Shown one piece after another: positions 12,795 through 22,600 of a stretch of 64,000 nucleotides of DNA (the stretch's first letter is position 1; every line of letters begins with the position of its first letter). This DNA comes from Puffinus mauretanicus (lineage: Eukaryota > Chordata > Aves > Procellariiformes > Procellariidae): assembly GCA_023333565.1 (NCBI GenBank), contig JAJKFH010003229.1, positions 2,454,001 through 2,518,000 of the forward strand, in the 5' to 3' direction. The notes beneath the pieces were generated by a model. That model was not told the DNA's origin. It saw only the letters and a list, made by a program, of their open reading frames with translations, and did no database searches. Position numbers and translations under genes: made by a program.

Positions 12795-14096
12795 TCATAG
12801 AATCATAGAATCATAGAATCATAGAATCAGTAAGGTTGGAAAAGACCTTTAAGATCATCGAGTCCAACCATCAACCCAACACACCATGCCCCCTACACCA
12901 TGTCCCTAAGGGCCTCATCTACACGTCTTTTAAATACCTCCAGGGTCGGTGACTCAACCACTTCCCTGGGCAGCCTGTTCCAAGGCCTGACCACTCTTTC
13001 AGTAAAGAAATTTCTCCTAATGTCCAATCTAAACCTCCCCTGGTGCAACTTGAGGCCATTTCCTCTCGTCCCATTGCTAGTTACTTGGAAGAAGAGACTA
13101 ACACCCACCTCGCTACAACCTCCTTTCAGGTAGCTGTAGAGCGCGATGAGGTCTCCCCTCAGCCTCCTCTTCTCCAGACTAAACAGTCCCAGTTCCCTCA
13201 GCCGCTCCTCATAAGGCTTGTGCTCCAGGCCCTTCACCAGCTTCGTTGCCCTCCTCTGGACACGCTCCAGCACCTCCATGTCCTTCTTGTAGTGAGGGGC
13301 CCAAAACTGAACACAGTATTCGAGGTGCGGCCTCACCAGTGCCGAGTACAGGGGCACGATCACCTCCCTAGTCCTGCTGGCCACACTATTTCTGATACAG
13401 GCCAGGATGCCGTTGGCCTTCTTGGCCACCTGGGCACACTGTCGGCTCATGTTCAGCCGACTGTCAACCAGCACCCCCAGGTCCTTTTCCTCTGGGCAGC
13501 TTTCCAGCCACTCTTCCCCAAGCCTGTAGCGTTGCCTGGGGTTGTTGTGGCCGGAGTGCAGGACCCGGCACTTGGCCTTGTTGAACCTCATACAGTTGGC
13601 CTCAGCCCATCGATCCAGCCTGTCCAGGTCCCTCTGCAGAGCCTTCCTACCCTCCAGCAGATCAACACTCCTGCCCAACTTGGTGTCATCTGCAAACTTA
13701 CTGAGGGGGCACTCGATCCCCTCGTCCAGATCGTCGATAAAGATATTGAACAACACCGGCCCCAAAACTGAGCCCTGGGGAACACCGCTCGTGACCGGCC
13801 GCCAACTGGATTTAACTCCGTTGACCACAACTCTCTGGGCTCGGCCGCCCAGCCAGTTTTTTACCCAGCGAAGAGTGTACCTGTCTAGGCCGTGAGCCGC
13901 CAGCTTCTCTAGGAGAATGCTGTGGGAGACAGTGTCAAAGGCTTTACTGAAGTCCAGGTAGACCACATCCACAGCCTTTCCCTCATCCACTAGGCGGGTC
14001 ACCTGGTCATAGAAGGAGATCAGGTTGGTCAAGCAGGACCTGCCTTCCATGAACCCGTGCTGGCTGGGCCTGATCCCCTGGTTGTCCCGGACATGG
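12795..14096 (-). mobile_element. CR1 LINE, 5'-truncated (copy B, youngest)
   Basis: This is a minus-strand CR1 with the best-preserved 3' end in the window. About five units of TCATAGAA/ATCATAGA lie at 12,795-12,829, then the 3' UTR, then a long uninterrupted reverse transcriptase frame. It is the same subfamily as copy A and nearly identical to it over the shared ~1 kb. The 5' break is near 14,096, just upstream of the block read as [11 protein letters not shown] on the minus strand. The endonuclease and ORF1 are absent, so the copy cannot move by itself. Confidence 0.95.
12893..14050 (-). CDS. CR1 ORF2 reverse transcriptase fragment, open and catalytically intact
   Basis: This is an open frame of 385 codons covering most of the reverse transcriptase and its C-terminal tail from CR1 ORF2. 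It starts within the [10 protein letters not shown] block. It contains the first catalytic aspartate in [10 protein letters not shown] (residues 30-39), [20 protein letters not shown] (88-107) and the intact catalytic box FADD (119-122). [39 protein letters not shown] and the RDMV C-terminus follow. The frame is open upstream of the methionine to the truncation point, so that start is arbitrary. The EN domain and the RT fingers N-terminal to QHGF are missing compared with a full CR1 ORF2. No host promoter is visible. The lack of stops over 1.1 kb indicates a fairly recent insertion rather than a functional gene. Confidence 0.8.
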   Translation of the reverse strand: MEGRSCLTNLISFYDQVTRLVDEGKAVDVVYLDFSKAFDTVSHSILLEKLAAHGLDRYTLRWVKNWLGGRAQRVVVNGVKSSWRPVTSGVPQGSVLGPVLFNIFIDDLDEGIECPLSKFADDTKLGRSVDLLEGRKALQRDLDRLDRWAEANCMRFNKAKCRVLHSGHNNPRQRYRLGEEWLESCPEEKDLGVLVDSRLNMSRQCAQVAKKANGILACIRNSVASRTREVIVPLYSALVRPHLEYCVQFWAPHYKKDMEVLERVQRRATKLVKGLEHKPYEERLRELGLFSLEKRRLRGDLIALYSYLKGGCSEVGVSLFFQVTSNGTRGNGLKLHQGRFRLDIRRNFFTERVVRPWNRLPREVVESPTLEVFKRRVDEALRDMV

Positions 14097-15358
14097 CTTC
14101 AGTGAGCTTCAGTGTTTGACCACCTATGCAGTATTTAATTTCTGTACCTTTACTACTATTACTCCATATATGAGAATCATGGAAGATGCACAACCATGAA
14201 CCTACATTTCTGACCTTTTATAAAACACCCAAAATGATTACAGTGTGAGTTATGAACCTACTATATACACCCTTTTCTCAACAGGAGAAAGTTATCAATG
14301 TCAAGAATGGAAATAGTCTCCCAAATGCTACCCTGTAATGTTTGCAGGGATCCTGTGAAGAGCAGAACAAACTATTCACCATCTCAGAAGTGTAGAAACT
14401 TGCCCGAGGTTTATATACCACCAGTGAAGGAAAAAAGGGGACTGTGTTTTTTTCCTGAACAGTTTTATTACTACTGATAAACTGTTTCTTACCACAACAA
14501 GCATGTCAAGATAGCCATGTCAAAGGATAAACTTTGAGTCTTCCAATAGAAAGCAGTTATGGGATTTTTTAGAAATCTAACCATTTACAGCACTACTATA
14601 ATAACCTTCTTGCCATGTGTAAAGGCTGTATTTCCCATTTTATCTGAGAAAGGTGGCATGTCAGATGGAAATATCCTATGGGCCAGATCTAGCCAATTGC
14701 ACCAATGGATGTAGTCCTAAAAACAATATATTCCACAACAGTTTCTGCTTGGATGTGTTTCTTTCTTTTCAGATATTCAGAAAACTGAGCGGAAGAGAGT
14801 GAAATTTTTCTTCAATAACCTTTATGGAAATAAAATTCAGTGCTTATCAACTGCAAACTTCATATTTCTCTTTCAGTTAAATTTTTAAGGAAAAACTCTG
14901 GAAGTTACTGAGGTCATGCCTTAAAATGCAGCCGTTGTGTGTTAAGAATCAGATTTTGCTAGCTTAGAGGAAAAGTAATGCCTTATAGTACAGTAAATAT
15001 TTGTACAATATTCAAGTTAGCCCCATCAAGAATAATTGCATAGGTTTAAATGATGGGCCATTCCAATTGTCCTCATGGGATGCAAATTAAAATGTTTGAG
15101 GTGAAAAAAAAGCAACACTCAGAACTCTAGAAAACAAATCACTCATTTAATATTCAGGTTAATAGCCTTTTACACTTCCTTCTGACCTGAAAGCACATTT
15201 ATTTTCTCATTTTTTTAAAGGTCCATGCACCTTCACAAAATTAAAGCATAATAAAGAGGAATTCAATCCCCTAAAAGCTTTGGGAAACCACAAACTTTCC
15301 AGAAAGAAAAAAAGAAGTTTGCAAATTTTAACATGCTGAACTAGATCAGTGAGGTTTA
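14097..15358. other. Unique spacer between CR1 copies
   Basis: This is AT-rich sequence with no domain-bearing open frame, RNA gene or recognisable repeat. It separates two CR1 insertions of different age. Confidence 0.5.
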
Positions 15359-15519
15359 GAATCATAGAATCATAGAATAGTTTGGGTTGGAAGGTACCTT
15401 TAAAGGTCATCTAGTCCAACCCCCCTGCCATAGGCAGGGACATCTTCAACTAGATCAGGTTGCTCAGAGCCCCGACCAACCTGACCTTGAATGTTTCCAG
15501 GGATGGGGCATCTACCACC
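15359..15519 (-). mobile_element. CR1 copy C, 3' end segment
   Basis: On the minus strand this reads the end of ORF2 (VVDAPSLETFKVRL, then a stop after GALSNLI). The conserved CR1 3' UTR follows (a GGTTGGACTAGATGACCTTT-type motif), and then the 8-base tail units at 15,359-15,378. It is of a different subfamily from copies A and B, which end in TAAGGTTGGAAAAGACCT on plus. Here the equivalent is TTTGGGTTGGAAGGTACCT. Confidence 0.9.
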
Positions 15520-16577
15520 TTCTACGATGGAGTGACTACATCAGTGGACATGGGAACGCTGCCGATGACGTCTATCTGGACCTCTGTAAGGCCTTTGACA
15601 TGGTCCCCCACGACATCCTTCTCTCTAAATTGTAGAGATATGGATTTGATGGGTGGACTGTCTGGTGGATGAGGAATTGCTTGGATGGTCACATCCAGAG
15701 GGTAGTGGTCAACGGCTCAATGTCCAGATGGAGATCGGTGACAAGTGGTGTCCTTCAGGGGTCCATACTGGGAGCAGTACTGTTTAATATCTTCATCAAT
15801 GACATAGGCAGTGGGATCGAGTGCACGCTCAACAAGTTTGCAGATGACACCAAGCTGAGTGGTGCGGTCAACACGCCTGAGGGACGGGATGCCATCCAGA
15901 GGGACCTGGACAAGCTCGAGAAGTGGGCCCATGTGAACCTCATGAGGTTCAACAAGGCCAAGTGCAAGGTCCTGCACCTGGGTCAGGGCAACTCCTGATA
16001 TCAATACAGGCTGGGGGATGAAGGGATTGAAAGCAGCCCTGCCGAGAAGGACTTGGGGGTATTGGTGGATGAAAAGGTGGACATGAGCGGGCAATGTGTG
16101 CTCACAACCCAGAAGGCCAGCCATATCCTGGGCTGCATCCAAAGAAGCGTGGCCAGCAGGTTGAGGGAGGTGATTCTGCCCCTCTACTCTGCTCTGGTGA
16201 GGCCCCACCTGGAGTACGGTGTCCAGCTCTGGAGCCTTCAGCACAGGAAAGACATGGACCTGTTGGAGTGGGTCCAGAGGAGGGCCACAAAAATGATAAG
16301 GGGGGTGGAACGCCTTTCATATGAAGAAAACCTGAGAGAGTTGGGGTTATTCAGTCTGAAGAAGAGAAGGCTTTGAGGAGATCTTATTGCAGCTTTTCAG
16401 TACTTAAAGGGGTCTTATAAGAAAGATGGGGACAAACTTTTTAGCAGGGCTTGTTGTGACAGGACAAGGGGTAATGGTTTTAAACTGCAAGGGGGTAGAT
16501 TCAGACTAGCTACAAGGAAGAAATAATTTTTTTCAATGAGGGTGGTGAAATACTGGAACAGGTTGCTCAGAGAAGTT
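15520..16577 (+). pseudogene. CR1 reverse transcriptase core, inverted block of copy C
   Basis: The plus strand encodes the RT palm, thumb and tail. Block order is FYDGVTTSVD, then a frameshift near 15,550-15,565, VYLDLCKAFDMVPHD with the first catalytic aspartate, a stop near 15,635, and [25 protein letters not shown]. The intact box FADD lies at about 15,837-15,848, followed by [14 protein letters not shown], a stop at 15,996-15,998, [36 protein letters not shown]-like sequence, a stop near 16,374 and WNRLLREV at the right edge. It is broken by several stops and cannot make a protein. It begins and ends exactly where the minus-strand flanks of the same CR1 leave off and resume. Confidence 0.88.
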
Positions 16578-17892
16578 GGTCAGGCAGGACTTGCCCTTGG
16601 TGAAGCCATGCTGGCTGTCTCGAATCACCTTCCTGTCCTCCATGTGCCTTAGCATAGCTTCCAGGAGGATCTGTTCCATGATCCTCCCAGGCACAGAGGT
16701 GAGACTGACTGGCCTGTAGTTCCCCGCGTCTTCCTTTTTTTCCTTTTTAAAAATGGGGGTTATGTTTCCCCTTTTCCAGTGGGAACTTCACTGGACTGCG
16801 ATGACTTCTCAGATACGATGGATAGTGGCTTAGCAACTTCACCTGCCGGTTCCCTCAGGACCCGTGGATGGATCTCATCGGGTCCCGTGGACTGGTGCAC
16901 CTTCAGGTTCCTTAGATGGTCTCGAACCTGATTTTCTCCTACAGTAGGTGACTCTCCATTCTCCCAGCCCCTGCCTTTGCCTTCTGCGGCTTGGGCGGTG
17001 AGGCTTGAGCACTTACCAGTGAAGACTGAGGCAAAAAAGTCATTAAGCACCTCTGCCTTCTCCATGTCCCAGATAACCAGGTCTCCCATTTCCCTCCAGA
17101 GAGGGCCCGCATTTTCCCTAGTCCTGCTTTTATCCCCGACGTACCTATAGAAGCTTTTTTTGTTGCCCTTGATGTCCCTTGCCAGAGTTAATTCTATCAG
17201 GGCTTTCTTATTATTATTTTAGCTTTCTTAACCTGGTCCCTGGCTGCTCGGACAAGTTCTCTGTATTCCTCCCAGGCTACCTGTCCTTCCTTGCTTCCAC
17301 CCTTGGTAGGCTTCCTTTTTGTCTGAGTTTGTCCAGGAGCTCCTTGTTCATCCATGCAGGCCTCCTGGCATTTTTGCCCGATTTCCTCTTTGTTGGGATG
17401 CATCACTCCTGAGCTTGGAGGAGGTGATCCTTGAATATTAACGAGCTTTCTTGGGCCCCTCTTCCCTCCAGGGTTTTGTCCCATGGCACTCTACCAAGCA
17501 GATCCCTGAAGAGGCCAAAGTCTGCTCTCCTGAAGTCCAGGGCAGTGAGCTTGCTGTGCGCCCTCCTCAGTGCCCTGAGGATCTTGAACTCCAGCATTTC
17601 ACTGCAGCCAAGGCTTCCCTTGACCTTCAGATTCCCTACCAGGTCCTCCTTATTGGTGAGAACAAGGTCCAGCACAGCACCTCTCCTCATTGGCTCCTCT
17701 ACCACTTGGAGAAGGAGGTTATCATCGACGCATTCCAGGAACCTCTCGGATTGCTTATGCCCTGCTGTGTTGTCCCTCCAACAGATATCAGGGTGGTTGA
17801 AGTCCCCCATGAGGACCAGGGCTTGTGAACATGAGGCTGCTCCTATCTGTCTATAGAGGGCCTCATCCGCTCAGTTTTCCTGGTCAGTTTGC
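16578..17892 (-). pseudogene. CR1 ORF2 endonuclease C-terminus and RT fingers (copy C, 5' part)
   Basis: On the minus strand this encodes the end of the APE-type endonuclease: ALVLMGDFNHPDICW near 17,810, RRGAVLDLVLTN, and a CSEMLEFKI block where the family has a catalytic SDH-like region. The linker ([16 protein letters not shown] to [16 protein letters not shown]) follows, then [45 protein letters not shown] and the [18 protein letters not shown] region to [11 protein letters not shown]. Open pieces at 17,403-17,810, 17,197-17,484 and 16,760-17,089 are in different frames, so indels separate them. The 5' end of the endonuclease and all of ORF1 are missing. Nothing suggests function. Confidence 0.88.
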
Positions 17893-19528
17893 TTTCCATT
17901 ATTGGCTGGCACTTCTCAAAACCTGGGAGCTATGGATATAAACAAAAGCCTGGTGTCAAGCTAATGACTTCCTTGGATTTTTTGGTAATTCCACTATCTC
18001 ACACTGCACCTTAATGCAGCCATCCAAACAGGCATCCCTGCTGCTGGCACTTTTCTGGCTTTCAGGCACTTCCCTTTGCAATGTTAATGACAAATTTCAA
18101 CACAGATTATTGTAATTTAATAAATATATTAATTTTAATATATTAATAAATGCAAGAAAAATAAATGTGAATGCTTATATAGTGACTAGAAGAAATATGA
18201 AAGTTTATATAAGTGCTAAGTATCATTCTTATGATTTCAATGATCCAGAGTTCTCAGATGTTTCTGATGAAAATCTTCATTTACTGCCTTAAATTTTCTA
18301 CTAGACACTTGTAACTTTCTATCAAAAAAGAGGTGAAAACTCCTTTCACATACTGAGCACATGCATAAAAGAACATGTGCTATTTATTAACAGGAGCAAG
18401 CATTTACTAAAGTCTATCCTGGCTTTTGAAAATAAGATGACTTCATACATAGGAAAGAGCTGTATATGATAAGTTGTTATTTCAGGGCTGTTTTGAAAAC
18501 ATTAAAAAAGGGGGCTAAACCTATTTTACATGCCAGTTTTAATTAATCTAATTTCCAGAAGGAATTTGACCAGTGACAAAGCAAAGCATAACCTTTGGGA
18601 AAACCCTAAGCACCACTCATTTAAAACTCATTATGGCATAGTAATTATTCTAGTTTCAATACTTTATGAACCACAGAAGTGTCAAAAGCTTTTTACAGTT
18701 TGCATTGAACATTTTGAAGGTCTGTCTCAATTCTAATTGTAAAATGTCACTATTGGCTTGAGTAAAATTAGCAAAATAACTCTTACTACCTGATCTTAAT
18801 CTTCCAGTCTATTGTGCCAAATGCTAAGAGGAGTTAAGAGTAATTCACAGTAGTCACAAACACTCAAGTAACTTCATATTCCACTGAAAACTTACCTATA
18901 GCAAGATATTATATCACATTTTCCTGACATTAATATCCTGGTCAGATCACCATCAGACTATTTCTAACTTGGCTATTTAGCATTTTTCCATTTTATTAGC
19001 CTCCTCCTTCACCTAAGAAGATGGCAATCTATGTGATCTATAGAGTAGTGATTTTCCATTTTCCTGAGTGTTTTAAGTTGGACTCAGTAGTGCCTTTCAT
19101 GCTCCAGAATATTGTAGAAAGCATAAATGGAAGTGCTTGGGCACAGTCACTGGGAGCTAGAGACACCTTAGGGAAATGGAGAAACCAGCAGTGAAAATTA
19201 AGAGTGACGGAGCATGGGATTAGAAACACAGAATGGACCAGAACAACTTTCTCGCCTTGAAGGTCTCTCTTTCCCCTCTCTCTCTCTCATGAGTTGCATC
19301 TTACATTAAGTCAGCACGCTACCAATGGGTGTGCTGCTGTTGTCTCTTAATTCTACTAGTAAAGTCTCTCAACCTTCCTCCCTCACTTTCCCTCTGGCAT
19401 TTTTCTCTGAAGACCCTTTCCAATTGCTCTTGCTATATACAGAGAAGGTTTCTAAATGCGAGGCCAGCAGCTAAAGGTGGAAGTATTCCTCCTGGACTAA
19501 CAGATACAAAAATAGACAGATAGAGAGA

Positions 19529-19676
19529 TATGTATACACACACACAAGCATATACACACACATGCATATATATGTGTGCGTATGCACGTGTGTGTATGCA
19601 AATATACGTGTGTGTATATATATGTATAGTAACATATAGACTTATAAATATGCATATGCCTATGCATATATCCGCC
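19529..19676. repeat. Alternating purine-pyrimidine microsatellite (CA/TG/TA)
   Basis: About 150 bases are made of TATACACACACACA, GTATGCACGTGTGTGT, ACGTGTGTGTATATATATG and related runs. Almost all of it alternates purine and pyrimidine. It is an imperfect, compound dinucleotide repeat and a candidate to adopt left-handed Z-DNA or cruciforms under torsion. It has no coding meaning. Confidence 0.9.
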
Positions 19677-22600
19677 CAGTAAAGAACACAGTGAAGGATT
19701 CCCAATTCAGGATATATCAGTGGCTTCACGAATTTGCTGGGATTGCAGAAGGTCTTTTAAAACTATACCCGAGCACATTCATGTCAGCATCTACCATTGT
19801 ACTGCAAGGCTCTTTGGAATTCCTCAAAATAATGGAAGTTGATATGCAAGTTAAAATAAAAAGCACTAAGATTGTGTATTTCATTATTAAAGACCTTAGC
19901 CTACACAAGCATGTTTGCTTTAAGCACTCATGCACATATGAATCTGATTTGAACATGAGAAAGAACAGGATTTGATAAGTCATCTGAAAAGCAGCTGTTT
20001 TCACTCAGTGGATGGTTAGTATTTGTGTCTACATATATTGATGACAATAGATGTCTCCTCCTCTTCATGATGGAACTCACAAAGGTGTCACGTCAAAAAT
20101 GGTTAAATACAACCTTATTGAATGTCTTTGAAAATATAGAGAGCTATGAAATAGCCCTTTTTGCTCTTCAGGCCATGAATTTTCAGTGAGCACACTTGAC
20201 ATTTTTTTCCACTTATTTCATGGTAGGCAGAAAAGCTTTCAAAGAAAGGAAAGGGTTTTCATGGATGAGTGCGGGATCAGACTGGAGACCGTAATTATGA
20301 TTAAAGTCAGATATTGAAGAAAATACAAGGTGACACAGGAGCTGGTTGTTTTTACTGCAAATGCCCTACACCTTTGATACCATCTATAGGAAAATCTATC
20401 ACTAACTGCCATCGGTACTGTTAATCTTATCCATGATGAGCCAGCATTGAATGATCCTTATTCTGTCCAACCAAAAAATAAATTAACAGAATCTCAAAAA
20501 CTGATTCCAAGAAAAATGGCAATTTTTTGTATCAACTCTTCCTTTTCATTGCAAAAGGGCATAGTCACTCCATTTCACTCCTCCCCTCAGTTTTCCTTTG
20601 CACAGTTGATCGCAGATTCCATTCTGCACTCATCTATGCTCACGTTGCTTTTACTTTATGGGGTCAAATATTCTCAAACCACCCCCTAGTACATAAAAGT
20701 CACTAGCTTGTAATGTCAGCTTTGCACTGTAGAGAAATTAAGAAGCGTTTCTCCAGCAAACTAGCCCACTAATAGAATTTCTAGGCCTAAACTGCAAACT
20801 ATTGTTTTATTTTAGTACAGTACTTCTTAAGCAGTGTGTGGAAATATTCTCAGATAGATAAAAGACAACAGAAAAAAAAAGTATTTCTTGGGGAAGGAGT
20901 ACAAGAAATACAGAATAATGGTTTCTGTATACTAGCCTTATTTGTAGCAGGCCTAACACTGCTAAAACATGATTTCTGGGCCATGATGCAGGTCCATGCA
21001 GTCAGTAGAACTGTCTGCACCAGCAGAGGCTCTGCACCCAGTCTCTGAGGGACTCAAAAAGGACATAAAGACAACACCAGACCACTCTTTTTTTGTTCAT
21101 ACTGCTTTTTTTTAAAATTAATAAATACAATTACTTTATTCTCATGCAGATTTTTGGTAGATTATCTCATTTTACTTTCCCTGTTAAGCTTTACTATTGC
21201 ACCATGTTGTTGGCTGGGTCTGATTTTCTAAAACAATTCTTTTTTTTCTGTTATGCAAAGACACAAAAATGCTGCCAGTGTATTTATTCATTTACTTTAC
21301 ATTCTTGTAATAAAGAACTATTTTAATCCTCTCACAATAACTGAACAATAAATTTACCACTGAACAATAAAACTACCACTGAATTAATACAGAGGTAATA
21401 AGAGGTAAGAATTCAACATATGGTTGAAAATAAGGAGGTGTCCTCCAAACTTTCATGACCCCGGTGAGCAAGATTACCAACAAACTAAAAGTAAGGGCAT
21501 GTTTAAAGAGAGATGGGTATATTGTATGAAATACAAGCCATTACATTTCATTATTATAGTTCACTGGTTTAAAAGGAAGTCTGTAATAAGAATAGTTAGT
21601 AACTGAGGATGAAGATTACAACAGAAGACAGAAAAAGACTTTTAAGCTTGAGTTAGTAGCTTTTTTTCTTCTTGCTAACTCAGTGAGTGTTTTCAGTGAA
21701 AACTGACATTGACTAAATGAGACAAATTCAAAAATAAAATAGAGGAAGGTATCTTCCAAAATCATGTTAGATTTTTTTTTACCGGTCTCATAGAAGCATC
21801 ATATTGATGGAAGAGCATAGCTAAGAGATGTTACACCTTTAAATCTTTTTCTGGAATACTTTAGATTTTCCTCTGAGTACATTCACGTGAATTGTAAATT
21901 AATCCTTTTTAATGAGTTTAAAATCTTGATTACTCAGTATTATGATTCATTTGCAGTCAGAATATAGTTGAATTAGTAATATGTTATTAGATCACAATAT
22001 TATTTCACAGTTCAAGAGTTCTTCTCATCCAAAGATCCCAAAGTTCTTGCAAATAATAAAACAAATAGTACATTTACAAAGAATTAGATATCAGAGTATT
22101 AACGACCACTGAATGTGACAGAGTAGTGCTCAGAGTGCAAGCTGTGTAAAGAAAGGGAAGATAAGAAAGAGAGTGCAGATTAAAACCAAGAATCTACTGG
22201 AAATATTCTTTAAGATATTACTCAGTGTCATGAGAAAATTCCTCTTCTGGCTAGTAATACTGAGATTGAACACTACATTAAAAATTTGGTCTTCTATCTC
22301 TAGTCTGTGGTATATGGGGTTATGGAGATCATGGGCTGAGTTTCCTGCTGGTGTAAACAGCACAGCTGGATTTTTCTTCAGCAGTATTTGCTTGCATATA
22401 TTCTATTGGGAGATTCTGCTGAAGATTTCTAAAAAGAGCTGACAGACAACCAGCATTTCATCACACAGGAAATTCCATTACTGAAACACTTTGTCCTGAT
22501 ATCAAATCAGGACACAAACTCAAAGTATCTTTTTAGTTTTTCCACATGGGAAAACATGCCCAACTCTGTTTTTAAAAATGCCAACAGTTTGGAGTTGGCT

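Larger units (their letters stand above)
15359..17892 (-). mobile_element. Long older CR1 LINE with an inverted middle block (copy C)
   Basis: Read on the minus strand, the element starts near 17,892 inside the endonuclease (DEALYRQIGAASCSQALVLMGDFNHPDICW). It runs through the linker and RT fingers to [11 protein letters not shown] at about 16,577. It then switches to a plus-strand block (15,520 to about 16,577) encoding FYDGVT through to WNRLLREV. It resumes on minus from 15,519 with VVDAPSLETFK, the 3' UTR and the ATCATAGA tail at 15,359. The three parts are consecutive in the CR1 protein only if the middle is flipped. Frameshifts and stops are scattered through it, so it is older than copies A and B. 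Confidence 0.88.

Noticed and set aside
12795..12829. Short repeated units that could suggest a CRISPR or satellite array
   Set aside because: The 8-base TCATAGAA units are the normal 3' tail of CR1. There are no spacers and no array beyond the element end.
13043..13771. 242-codon plus-strand open frame
   Set aside because: Antisense shadow of CR1 copy B, with no independent domain.
15717..16244. 175-codon minus-strand open frame in copy C
   Set aside because: Antisense of the inverted RT block. It carries no recognisable protein signature.
15359..16577. Explaining copy C as two unrelated head-to-head CR1 insertions or as standard twin priming
   Set aside because: The protein order continues exactly across both junctions when the block is flipped, and forward CR1 sequence lies beyond the inverted block. 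Neither simple model predicts this, though it is not fully excluded without an alignment.
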